From Anaerovorax odorimutans DSM 5092 (lineage in GTDB: Bacteria > Bacillota > Clostridia > Peptostreptococcales > Anaerovoracaceae), in NCBI RefSeq assembly GCF_000426305.1, contig NZ_AUFC01000020.1:1-59714 (forward strand): a stretch of DNA of 59,714 bases, read 5' to 3'. Below are positions 47,080-55,488 of the stretch, one piece after another. Both the position numbers and the translations under genes were made by a program. Position 1 is the first letter of the stretch. Each line of letters opens with the position of its first letter. Under the pieces are notes generated by a model. It was not told where the DNA came from. It did not search any database and saw nothing but the letters and a program-made list of their open reading frames with translations.

Positions 47080-47802
47080 ATGATATTACATCCAAACAAT
47101 TTCGAACTAGAAAGAACAACTATATGGTCTTTTTCTGAAAGAGGGAGTTGGGCAACTCACTCAGGGGGTTATAGGGGTAATTGGTCGCCTTATGTGCCAC
47201 GTAATTTGATTCTAAGGTATAGTAAATCAAACGACTGGGTATTAGATCAGTTTTTAGGCAGTGGGACCAGTTTAATCGAAGCAAAATTATTAGGAAGAAA
47301 TGCTATTGGGGTTGATATTAATGAGCAAGCGATAAATTTAGCAAGCTCAAATATTGAATTTAAATGTTTAGCAAATTCCAAAATATGTATTAGATTAGCG
47401 GATGCAAAAAAATTAAATTTTATCAAAAGTGAAAGTATTGATTTGATATGTACGCATCCACCTTACGCAAATATTATTAAGTATAGTGATGAAATCGAAA
47501 ATGATTTATCTCTTTTATCATATGAAGAATTTTTAAGAGCTATGGAAGATGTAGCGTTAGAATCATATCGTGTATTAAAAAGGCAAAAAGTATGTTCGAT
47601 TATGATTGGAGACATACGTAAAAATGGAAATGTAGTTCCTTTAGGTATGGAAGTAATGAATATATTTTTGAAAATAGGGTTTAAATCAAAAGAAATTATA
47701 ATTAAGCAACAACATAATTGCAGCTCCACCCCTTATTGGAGAAACAAAAATAATGAATTTCTAATGTTAGCACATGAATATATTTTTATTTTTGAAAAGT
47801 AA
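47080..47802 (+). CDS. DNA methyltransferase (amino-methyltransferase, motif order I-IV)
   Basis: This 240-residue protein has the SAM-binding motif VLDQFLGSGTSLIEAKLLGRNAIGVDIN (about 57-84) followed by the catalytic motif LICTHPPYANI (about 124-134), with THPPY in place of DPPY. The N-terminal WATHSGGYRGNWSPYVPRNLILRYS is a distinctive target-region motif. It methylates an exocyclic amino group (N4-C or N6-A). It faces the MutH/Sau3AI-type endonuclease gene across a controller region and is its likely protective partner. AAGGGGAG precedes the ATG. Confidence 0.78.
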   Translation: MILHPNNFELERTTIWSFSERGSWATHSGGYRGNWSPYVPRNLILRYSKSNDWVLDQFLGSGTSLIEAKLLGRNAIGVDINEQAINLASSNIEFKCLANSKICIRLADAKKLNFIKSESIDLICTHPPYANIIKYSDEIENDLSLLSYEEFLRAMEDVALESYRVLKRQKVCSIMIGDIRKNGNVVPLGMEVMNIFLKIGFKSKEIIIKQQHNCSSTPYWRNKNNEFLMLAHEYIFIFEK

Positions 47803-47900
47803 ACATAGATAGTTTTGTTTGTTGTATTTTCTGCATATTTTACTTATAATGGAGTAAGTAGATAGACCTACTTAATTTAAGTTAAAATGAAGGGAATTTC

Positions 47901-48728
47901 ATGAAAAATATAAATGTAGCGCCTTTTGTAAAATGGGCAGGCGGGAAACGTCAACTACTAAATCATATTAGGTTGAGAATGCCTGAAAAGTACAATGGAT
48001 ATTTTGAGCCATTTGTAGGCGGAGGAGCTGTGTATTTCGATTTGCTCCCAGAACGGGCTACGATTAGTGACCTTAACAGTTCTTTAATAAATTCCTACCG
48101 AAAAATTAAAGAAGTGCCTGAAGATTTTTTTGATGCAATAACAATTTTTGATAACGGAATTGTAGGGGGCGGAAAAGAATATTTTTATAAAGTTAGAGAA
48201 GTTTATAATGATAAGTTGATGAAGGCAGAGTTTGATGTGGAACTAGCTGCCTTGTTTGTGTTTTTAAACAAACATTGTTTCAATGGATTATATAGAGTTA
48301 ATGGCAAGGGATTATTCAACGTGCCATATAATAATAGCGTAAAAGCATCCTGTACAAGGGAAAGCATAAAAGCCATATCTGAAAGTTTACAAAAGGTAAC
48401 CATTTTGGAGGGAGATTTTCAAATCACATGCGACTTTGCACAAAAAGGCGATTTTGTATTTATTGATAGTCCATATGCCCCATTAAATCCCACTTCTTTT
48501 GAATCATATACGAAAGAAGGATTTGATATTGAGAGTCATAGAAGATTAGCAAAGGTATTTAAGGAATTAACGAATAAAGGATGTTACTGTATGCTTACAA
48601 ACCACAATACAGAATTGATTAATGAGCTATATGCTGATTTTAATAGAGACGTGGTTAATGTAAAGAGAATGATCAATTCCGATGCGAATAATAGGGTTGG
48701 TAAAGAGGTAATTATTACAAATTATTAG
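47901..48728 (+). CDS. dpnM: DpnM-type adenine methyltransferase (GATC)
   Basis: This 275-residue D12-class N6-adenine methyltransferase has the N-terminal PFVKWAGGKRQLL, the SAM motif FEPFVGGGAVYFDL (about 32-45) and the catalytic DSPYAPL (about 190). Intact Dam/DpnM enzymes usually have DPPY; Ser replaces the first Pro here. With dpnA and dpnII downstream in the same order as the pneumococcal DpnII system, GATC specificity is well supported by family. AAGGG lies before the ATG. Confidence 0.9.
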   Translation: MKNINVAPFVKWAGGKRQLLNHIRLRMPEKYNGYFEPFVGGGAVYFDLLPERATISDLNSSLINSYRKIKEVPEDFFDAITIFDNGIVGGGKEYFYKVREVYNDKLMKAEFDVELAALFVFLNKHCFNGLYRVNGKGLFNVPYNNSVKASCTRESIKAISESLQKVTILEGDFQITCDFAQKGDFVFIDSPYAPLNPTSFESYTKEGFDIESHRRLAKVFKELTNKGCYCMLTNHNTELINELYADFNRDVVNVKRMINSDANNRVGKEVIITNY

Positions 48729-48739
48729 AGGTAAGAGTA

Positions 48740-49537
48740 TTGAAAAAACTACTTAGAGGTAGAATTAATGTATATTTTGAAACTGAAACAGAGCAGTTGC
48801 TTTTAGGAGATTGCTTTGAAATTTTGAAAAAAGTTAAGCCGGAAAGTGTGGATATGATATTTGCAGATCCACCTTATTTTTTAAGTAATAATGGAATTAC
48901 TTGTCAAGCAGGTAAAATGGTTTCTGTAAATAAAGGAACTTGGGATGAAGGTAAAGACTTAAATGCTAAGCATAAGTTTAATCGTGGATGGATTCGATTA
49001 TGTAAGAAAGTGCTAAAACCAAACGGAACGATATGGATATCGGGAACACTCCATAATATCTATTCTATTGGTATGGCGTTAGAACAGGAAGGGTTTAAAA
49101 TTCTAAATAATATTACATGGCAAAAAACAAATCCGCCACCAAATCTTGCATGTAGATGTTTTACGCATTCAACGGAGACAATCCTATGGGCAAAAAAGAA
49201 TGAAAAGAAGGCTAAGCAATTATTTAACTATAAAGTGATGAAAGAAATGAATGACGGTAAGCAGATGAAAGATGTGTGGACAGGCAGTCTAACAAAGCCA
49301 TCTGAAAAAGCCGAGGGGAAACACTCTACACAAAAACCAGAATATTTGTTAGAACGAATTATCTTATCATCAACAAGCGAAGGGGATGTGGTTTTAGATC
49401 CTTTTTGTGGTTCAGGAACAACTGGTAAGGTAGCCAGTAAAAATAATAGAATATTTATAGGTGTTGATAATGTGGAAGAGTATTTACAGATAAGTAAAAG
49501 AAGGTTGGAGAAAGTACATGAAGGAAAGAAACTTTGA
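48740..49537 (+). CDS. dpnA: DpnA-type second methyltransferase of the DpnII system
   Basis: This 265-residue beta-class N6-adenine methyltransferase has the catalytic motif FADPPYFLS first (about 41-49) and the SAM motif DPFCGSGTTGKVA near the C-terminus (about 225). The wording GTIWISGTLHNIYSIGMALEQEGFKILNNITWQKTNPPPNLACR is that of DpnA, which also methylates single-stranded GATC and protects incoming DNA. TTG at 48740 is the start; GAGGT lies 7 bases before it and no in-frame ATG is nearby. It overlaps the endonuclease gene by 20 bp. Confidence 0.92.
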   Translation: MKKLLRGRINVYFETETEQLLLGDCFEILKKVKPESVDMIFADPPYFLSNNGITCQAGKMVSVNKGTWDEGKDLNAKHKFNRGWIRLCKKVLKPNGTIWISGTLHNIYSIGMALEQEGFKILNNITWQKTNPPPNLACRCFTHSTETILWAKKNEKKAKQLFNYKVMKEMNDGKQMKDVWTGSLTKPSEKAEGKHSTQKPEYLLERIILSSTSEGDVVLDPFCGSGTTGKVASKNNRIFIGVDNVEEYLQISKRRLEKVHEGKKL

Positions 49538-50381
49538 TGAATGGCTAAGCAAATTTAAAACAAGTATTTCGAGCTATGACTACTATATAGACTTTGATAA
49601 GGTTGTAAGGAATGTAGATGAAATTAAAATAGAACTAAATATTCTTAATACGCTTATTGGATCTAAAAATATAGAATCCGAGTTTGTGGATATTACTGCA
49701 AAGTATCCTGAAACATTAAAGTGCATACCGTTAATGCTTGCGGTAAGAAGCACTGAAATTTATGCGCAGGACGAAGAAGGCATATTTTTATATAATTTCA
49801 AAAATAAAAACTATGATATTGAACAGTATATAATTTTTATGCGAAAAACTGGATTGTTTAATATTATAGAAAATCATTTGGTGAATAATCTTGTTGATTA
49901 TGCATTAGGAATTGAAACAGGATTAGATTCCAATGGTCGTAAAAACCGAGGAGGGCATCAAATGGAAGAATTGGTAGAAAAATATATTAAGGCAGCAGGG
50001 CTTGAAAAAAATAAGACATATTACAAAGAGATGAATTTGGCTGACGTGGAAAAGAAGTGGAATATTGATTTATCTAAGATTTCTAATGCAGGAAAGACGG
50101 TAAAAAGATTTGACTTTGTAATAAAAACAGACAACATGATCTATGGCTGTGAGACAAATTTCTATGGCGGTGGAGGCTCTAAACTGAATGAAACTGCTAG
50201 AAGTTATAAAATGTTATCGCAAGAGGCGGATTCGATAGACGGATTTACATTTGTTTGGTTTACAGATGGAATAGGATGGAAGAGTGCCCGAGGAAATCTT
50301 AGAGAAACCTTTGAAGTTATGGAACATGTTTATAGCATTGATGATATGGAACAAGGGATAATGGAACGAGTTTTTGAATAA
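49518..50381 (+). CDS. dpnB: DpnII-type restriction endonuclease (GATC)
   Basis: This 287-residue protein has the DpnII/MboI family wording: GLDSNGRKNRGGHQMEELVEKYI (about 134-156), VKRFDFVIKTDNMIYGCETNFYGGGGSKLNETARSYK (about 193-229) with the D...ExN-type active site, and FVWFTDGIGWKSARGNL. It cuts unmethylated GATC. GGAG lies before the ATG inside dpnA. The M1-M2-R order and tight overlaps match the pneumococcal DpnII operon. Confidence 0.93.
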   Translation: MKERNFDEWLSKFKTSISSYDYYIDFDKVVRNVDEIKIELNILNTLIGSKNIESEFVDITAKYPETLKCIPLMLAVRSTEIYAQDEEGIFLYNFKNKNYDIEQYIIFMRKTGLFNIIENHLVNNLVDYALGIETGLDSNGRKNRGGHQMEELVEKYIKAAGLEKNKTYYKEMNLADVEKKWNIDLSKISNAGKTVKRFDFVIKTDNMIYGCETNFYGGGGSKLNETARSYKMLSQEADSIDGFTFVWFTDGIGWKSARGNLRETFEVMEHVYSIDDMEQGIMERVFE

Positions 50382-50395
50382 AATGGAGGAAATGG

Positions 50396-52134
50396 ATGTA
50401 TAATTATAATAATAATTTTAAAGCGAGGAAAGATTTGATTGATAATTATGGTGATAACTCATTACTTATGTATGCATTACAATTGAGATATGATATAGAA
50501 GATATTATATCAGTAGCGTCAGAGTCTCTAACAGATGGGCATAATGATAAAAAATGCGACTTGATTTATATTGACAGAGATTCAGGATTAGCAGTAATAG
50601 CACAAGCATATATGAAAAAAATCCTTTAGAAAGTGATTTGGCTCCAGGCAATAAAGCGAGTGATTTAAATACAGCAGCCGCTTGGGTTTTTGCGCGTGAT
50701 ATAGAATCTGTACCGACCCAAATTAGAGATTCGGTTCAAGAACTGCAAGAGGCAATTTTGAATGGGGATATTAATTCTATATATTTTTGGTATGTGCATA
50801 ATTTAAATGAAAAAAATAATAAAGATATCCAAGAGGAATTAAATACTGTTCAAGTTGCAGCCCAAAATTTAGTTAATACATTTTCTCCAGATACTGATAT
50901 TAAAATAATAGCGTTGGAAGTTGGAAATGCTACTATTGAAAAATGGTATAATAGTTCGAATAAAAGGATAACTATTGAAGATACAATGAGGGTTTATACA
51001 AACAAAGAAGGATTTGAAATTGCTGAGGACAAATGGAAAGCTTGCGTAACTGCAGTTTCTGGAATGTGGTTAAGAGAATTAAGCCTAAAATATAAAGAGG
51101 ATGAAATTTTTTCAGGGAATCCTAGAAATTTTTTGGGCGCAGGAAAAAGAAAGAATAAAATAAATTTAGGGATAATGGCGACAGTAGAAGATAAGCCTAA
51201 AAATTTTTGGGCATATAATAATGGTATTACAGCACTTGTAAATGATTATACATTATCTGAAGAAAAAGACTTGATAATTAAAGGAATAACGATAATTAAT
51301 GGGGCTCAAACAACAGGGGCTGTAGCTTCGGTTGAGAAACTGGTGGATGATTTTTGGGTTCCAATTAGGTTCATTGTATGTAATGATACAAAAGTCATAG
51401 AAGAAATCATAAATAACAATAACAAACAGAACGAGATTTTACCTTCTGATTTACGTAGTAATGATAAGCAACAAGAGAGATTAAGAAGGGAATTTAAAAA
51501 ATATCCTCAATTATATTATAGTGGAGGTAGGCGAGACGATAAAAAACCAAAGAATAAAGAGATTCTTGATCCTTATATGGTAGCACAAACAGTAATGGCT
51601 TATCATGGCGATTGTGTAAAAGCTTATAATGGGAAAAAGGCAATATGGGATGGAGACAAAGACTATAATTTTATATTTTCAGATCAGTTGAAGGTTGAAC
51701 ATATTATATTTGTATATTCACTTTCACGTGCGATTGATGAATATAAAATAATGCTTAAAAATAAAAGAGAAATGAGAACGGATAATGAAAATGAACAATT
51801 TGATTATTTATCAAAAAGAGGTTCTAAAATGCTTTTAATCTATACCATAGCGGAAAGCATGGAGAGTGTACTGCAGAAAAAAATATTAGCACCATGGAGT
51901 ATAGCATTTAAGGATAATAATGATTTTGATGTGCTTGTTGAAAAATGGAAGAGTGTAATTAAATCTTTTATGTCATTTAACAAATCTTTGTTACCAGCAT
52001 TAGAAGGAGGGCTTAAGAATAAGGAGCAGGTTAAACAGTCTGCTGGTCAATTGGTATCAATGGTAAATGCGATTCAAGAGATGCTGCAAATTCAGTTACA
52101 GGATTTTATAAAAGCAGTTGATACTGATATGTAA
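50396..52134 (+). pseudogene. AIPR-family abortive phage-resistance protein, frameshifted in an A-run
   Basis: The first 77 codons end at TAG just after ATG AAA AAA ATC CTT. One more A in the A7 run (50615-50621) would restore the frame as MKKNPLESDLAPGNK and continue open to 52134, for about 580 residues, the normal AIPR length. The distal part has FWAYNNGITALVNDY and ITIINGAQTTGAVAS (about residues 190-225 of that part), the AIPR signature. GGAGG precedes the ATG at 50396. The lesion could be a true mutation, phase variation, ribosomal or transcriptional slippage, or an assembly error. It follows the dpnII gene by 14 bp and may share its operon. Confidence 0.85.
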
Positions 52135-52185
52135 CTATATAGTTAAAAACAAAGCTTTTTTATTAAGAGTTCCTTAACATTAATC

Positions 52186-52204
52186 TGCTAACAAAATGCT
52201 AACA
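52186..52204. repeat. Paired direct repeat TGCTAACA (probable right end of element B)
   Basis: Two exact copies 11 bp apart match the spacing and form of the TGATAACA pairs of element A, with one base changed in each copy. Confidence 0.45.
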
Positions 52205-52340
52205 AAAATTCCCGAAGCTACAAAGAATACAAATAATCAGACCGAAAAACTCAAATAAAATCACCATTAACTAAACAAATAAGTTTAGTTAAATGATTAC
52301 GTTGTCAAGTGGCAATAAAACAAATAAATAACATATACAG

Positions 52341-52374
52341 TGACAGCCAGTCTATAAGATTAGCTGTCATTTTT
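52341..52374 (+). terminator. Hairpin terminator past the island edge
   Basis: TGACAGC (52341-52347) pairs with GCTGTCA (52363-52369), with a small inner stem TCT/AGA, then TTTTT. It may be the original terminator that followed guaA. Confidence 0.6.
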
Positions 52375-52552
52375 ATACTATATTCGTTTACAAAGAAAGC
52401 TCTATATTTTGCAAACACGGAGGGACGAAATGTAGAGATCAAAACCAATTTTAAAATATTCAACAGTAATCCTATAAAAACGATAACTTTTCTGGTACAA
52501 TAAAAACAATATTTATGCTTATACATTGTTTATATTGAATTAAGGTGATATT

Positions 52553-55033
52553 TTGATAAATCAACAACATCTTCTAAATAGAGAACGTATTAATGACGAA
52601 CTCAGTAATATATTTAAGTTTCCTTTAACTGTTGCTGTTGCAGCAATGGGATATGGTAAGACTACAGCTGCAAAGGAATTTTTGAGAAATAGTAAGGCTG
52701 ATTATATATGGCTTTCCATTGAACGCGATGAATCTTCACCACAATTTATTTGGGATTCAATCACTAGGCAGCTTGCTAAAACCAGACCAGAACTTGGAAA
52801 TCAGCTTCGTATGTTGGGGTTTCCAATGGATGCAGCACAATCCTATAAAATAAAGCAAATCATTGAAGACCACGCCTATTTGTCAAATACGGTTGTGGTT
52901 ATTGATGACTACCATTTTGCCCATTCGACCTTGCTAGACGCATTCATAGAAAGTATTGTAAGATCAAATATAGAAGGATTGCACATACTCATTCTGTCAA
53001 GGACGATACCGGAAATGGCCATTGAAGAATTAGAGTTGAAAAATTGTTGCTATTTAATTAAAAATTTATATTTTGAGTTTACAGTTAAAGAGATAGCAGA
53101 ATACTTCCAGCTATACGGCTTTAAGCTTTCGGGTGATATTATAGAAAAAGCATATGCCATATCCGAGGGCTGGATATCAGCTGTGTATCTGATTATGAAA
53201 AGGTATGCTGATATAGGTATATTGGAAACTGGAAGAAGCATTGAACGTCTTTTTGAAACAGCCGTTATGCCAAGGTATACAGATAAAGAAGTTATGCTTC
53301 TAAAATGTCTATGCTTACTCGATAGTTTTACTCCACAGCAGGCGGTTTATGTTACTGGCAATGATGAGGCGGCTAGAATAATTGAAAATCTAAGCTATTC
53401 AAATTCATTTATTCGTTTTGATGAGCAAAGCGGTGTTTTTCAAATACATAATATTTTTAATGATTATCTAAAAAAACTGCTTGAAGAAAAGCCTCAGGGT
53501 ATCAAAGTAGATGAGCTTTATGAACGTTCTGGAACATGGTGTATTGAAAATGGCGATATCCTTTTAGGTCTGAAATATTATAGAAAATCTCAAAAGTACG
53601 ATCTTATTTTAAAAGAATTTAAAAACCAGAGTATTACTCGAATAGTGGACAGTAACCCCAATATTATTTTGGAATTATTTGAGCAGATTCCAGATGAAGT
53701 GAAGTATAATCATCCGATTGCGTATATTGCTTATATTGGCTTTTATGTTACTAATGTGGATATAGCGGTTGGAGGAAAATATTTAGCGGAAGTAGAGGAA
53801 CGGTACAAAAACGATGATAATATATCTGCAGAAATGAAAACTCGTATTGCAGGTGAAATTATGCTTATACGAGCTTACTCTTCTTTCAACAATGTTTTCC
53901 TTATGCATGAAAGATTTAAAGCAGCTCATACTCTACTCAATGGAGAATCTTGGGTGGCGAACAAAGATAAAATTGTAACATTTGGGTCGCCACATATTTT
54001 GTATCTGTATCATAGAGACAAAGGACAGCTGTTGCAGACAGTAGAGTGCCTTGAAAAGTTATCCCCTTATTATCAGGAATTAGCTGGAGGTTGTGGTGTT
54101 GGATTTGAATATCAGTTACGGGCAGAATATTTTCTTGAAACTTGTGATTTTGATAAAGCAGAAAATTTTGCTTATAAGGCCATTTATAAAGCAAGAACTA
54201 GAGATCAGTTTTCTATAATTATTTGTTCAAATCTTACGTTAATGAGGATATGTATGGTAAAAGGCAGATTTGATGAAGCATTGGATATTCTGGATGCCTT
54301 AGGTGCTGAGGCAGGAAGCACTAATCTGCCAATTATTAACAGCGAAATTGATCTGTGTACAGGATATATACAAAGCATAAACGGGGAAAAATCAGGATTT
54401 GCCAATTGGCTGAAAGAGGGGAATATATCTCAAAGCGACGTTTTATACCAAGGTGGCGGATTTAATTATATTGTTTATGGAAAATATCTTTTGATAAAAG
54501 AGGAATACATAAAGTTAGAAGTGTTAATTGAAGATATGCTGCAAAGCTTTTCCTTGTTTAATAATATTTTGGGGATTATTCACGCATACATTCAGGATGC
54601 AGCAGTGAAATGCAAGCTTTACGGCATGGAAACAGCAGAGAGTTCTTTGATGTTGGCTATAGATATAGCCAGGCATGATCATATAATGCTTCCCTTTGCA
54701 GAGTATAGTTTTTATATTATAGAGTTGCTTAAAAGCATGCAAAAGAAATCACAGAAAGATGAATACTTGAACCAGCTTGTGAAATATGCGGAAAAATATC
54801 AGAAAAATATGATGGGCAGATTAGGAGTGAAAACATTAGAGATAAAGCTTTCCAATCGTGAAAAGCAAATTCTAAAGTTGATGGCTGAAGGGAAAACAAA
54901 TCGTGAAATAGCATCGGATTTATTTGTAGCGGAGGTAACAGTTATAAAGACCATAACCTCTATTTATCGTAAGCTGGATATTTCAGGACGTGTATCCGCT
55001 GTTAAAAAAGCGATGGAGATGAATTTAATATAA
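52553..55033 (+). CDS. MalT-type (LAL) LuxR-family ATP-dependent regulator
   Basis: This 826-residue protein has an N-terminal P-loop AAMGYGKTTAAKEFL (about 31-45), Walker B VVVIDDYH (about 117), a long helical TPR-like middle (about 350-740) and a C-terminal LuxR helix-turn-helix: LSNREKQILKLMAEGKTNREIASDLFVAEVTVIKTITSIYRKL (about 762-805). This is the STAND/MalT architecture, where a ligand drives ATP-dependent assembly and activation. AAGGTGAT precedes the TTG start. A terminator separates it from a DUF2442 gene and a large surface protein gene, which are plausible targets. Confidence 0.88.
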   Translation: MINQQHLLNRERINDELSNIFKFPLTVAVAAMGYGKTTAAKEFLRNSKADYIWLSIERDESSPQFIWDSITRQLAKTRPELGNQLRMLGFPMDAAQSYKIKQIIEDHAYLSNTVVVIDDYHFAHSTLLDAFIESIVRSNIEGLHILILSRTIPEMAIEELELKNCCYLIKNLYFEFTVKEIAEYFQLYGFKLSGDIIEKAYAISEGWISAVYLIMKRYADIGILETGRSIERLFETAVMPRYTDKEVMLLKCLCLLDSFTPQQAVYVTGNDEAARIIENLSYSNSFIRFDEQSGVFQIHNIFNDYLKKLLEEKPQGIKVDELYERSGTWCIENGDILLGLKYYRKSQKYDLILKEFKNQSITRIVDSNPNIILELFEQIPDEVKYNHPIAYIAYIGFYVTNVDIAVGGKYLAEVEERYKNDDNISAEMKTRIAGEIMLIRAYSSFNNVFLMHERFKAAHTLLNGESWVANKDKIVTFGSPHILYLYHRDKGQLLQTVECLEKLSPYYQELAGGCGVGFEYQLRAEYFLETCDFDKAENFAYKAIYKARTRDQFSIIICSNLTLMRICMVKGRFDEALDILDALGAEAGSTNLPIINSEIDLCTGYIQSINGEKSGFANWLKEGNISQSDVLYQGGGFNYIVYGKYLLIKEEYIKLEVLIEDMLQSFSLFNNILGIIHAYIQDAAVKCKLYGMETAESSLMLAIDIARHDHIMLPFAEYSFYIIELLKSMQKKSQKDEYLNQLVKYAEKYQKNMMGRLGVKTLEIKLSNREKQILKLMAEGKTNREIASDLFVAEVTVIKTITSIYRKLDISGRVSAVKKAMEMNLI

Positions 55034-55077
55034 TAAAAGAAAAAATGTATTGGATACGATAATATTTTTTTGCCCAA

Positions 55078-55110
55078 AACTCTGTTATTTTTAAATAGCA
55101 GAGTTTTTTT
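55078..55110 (+). terminator. Terminator after the LuxR-type gene
   Basis: AACTCTGTTATTT pairs with AAATAGCAGAGTT (one wobble) and is followed by seven T. Confidence 0.88.
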
Positions 55111-55165
55111 ATTATATAAAACAAGGAATTATAACTATATTCGCAAAACTCGTTTTGTTGTCCGT

Positions 55166-55196
55166 TTTTCCATTACAGCTAAAGCTGTGGAAAAAA
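55166..55196 (+). promoter_or_regulatory. Leader hairpin upstream of the DUF2442 gene
   Basis: ACAGCT and AGCTGT form a tight inner stem, with outer TTTTTCC and GGAAAAA arms. It lies 43 bp before the DUF2442 start and may be an operator or RNA leader element. A cut-off terminator is also possible, but the run after it is A, not T. Confidence 0.35.
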
Positions 55197-55238
55197 GGCA
55201 TTGGGCGGAAGCCATATTTTTAATTAAGGGGTCAAATA

Positions 55239-55472
55239 ATGTCTAAAATTATTAATGCAAAAGCCAATGATGGCTATATCCTAGAGATTGAACTGGATAG
55301 CCACCATAAAATCATCTATGATATGAAACCGAGGCTGCATGGAGTTAGGTTTTGCGCCCTTTCAGAGTTAAGCCGTTTTAAGAGCTTTCATATTGAAAAC
55401 GGTAACACCCTAGTATGGGACAGGCTATGTCAGATTAGCATTGATGAAATTATTAATAACATGGAAAGATAA
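55239..55472 (+). CDS. DUF2442 domain protein
   Basis: This 77-residue protein (GYILEIELDSHHKIIYDMKPRLHGVRFCALSELSRFKSFHIENGNTLVWDRLCQISIDEIINNM) follows the DUF2442 pattern of small alpha/beta proteins with a conserved Asp...WxxxxDIsxDxL ending. The biochemical role is unknown; many relatives occur with toxin-antitoxin or mobile DNA. AAGGGG precedes the ATG. The surface-protein gene starts 16 bp downstream. Confidence 0.78.
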   Translation: MSKIINAKANDGYILEIELDSHHKIIYDMKPRLHGVRFCALSELSRFKSFHIENGNTLVWDRLCQISIDEIINNMER

Positions 55473-55488
55473 AAGAGGAGACAGTATT

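Larger units (their letters stand above)
52135..52552. other. Gene-free right end of element B and LuxR leader
   Basis: This 418-bp stretch has paired TGCTAACA repeats (52186 and 52197, 11 bp apart) and a perfect hairpin TTAACTAAAC/GTTTAGTTAA (52267-52292). A degenerate att-like sequence follows at about 52303-52322, then a terminator-like hairpin at 52341-52369. No coding frame is convincing. Confidence 0.5.
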
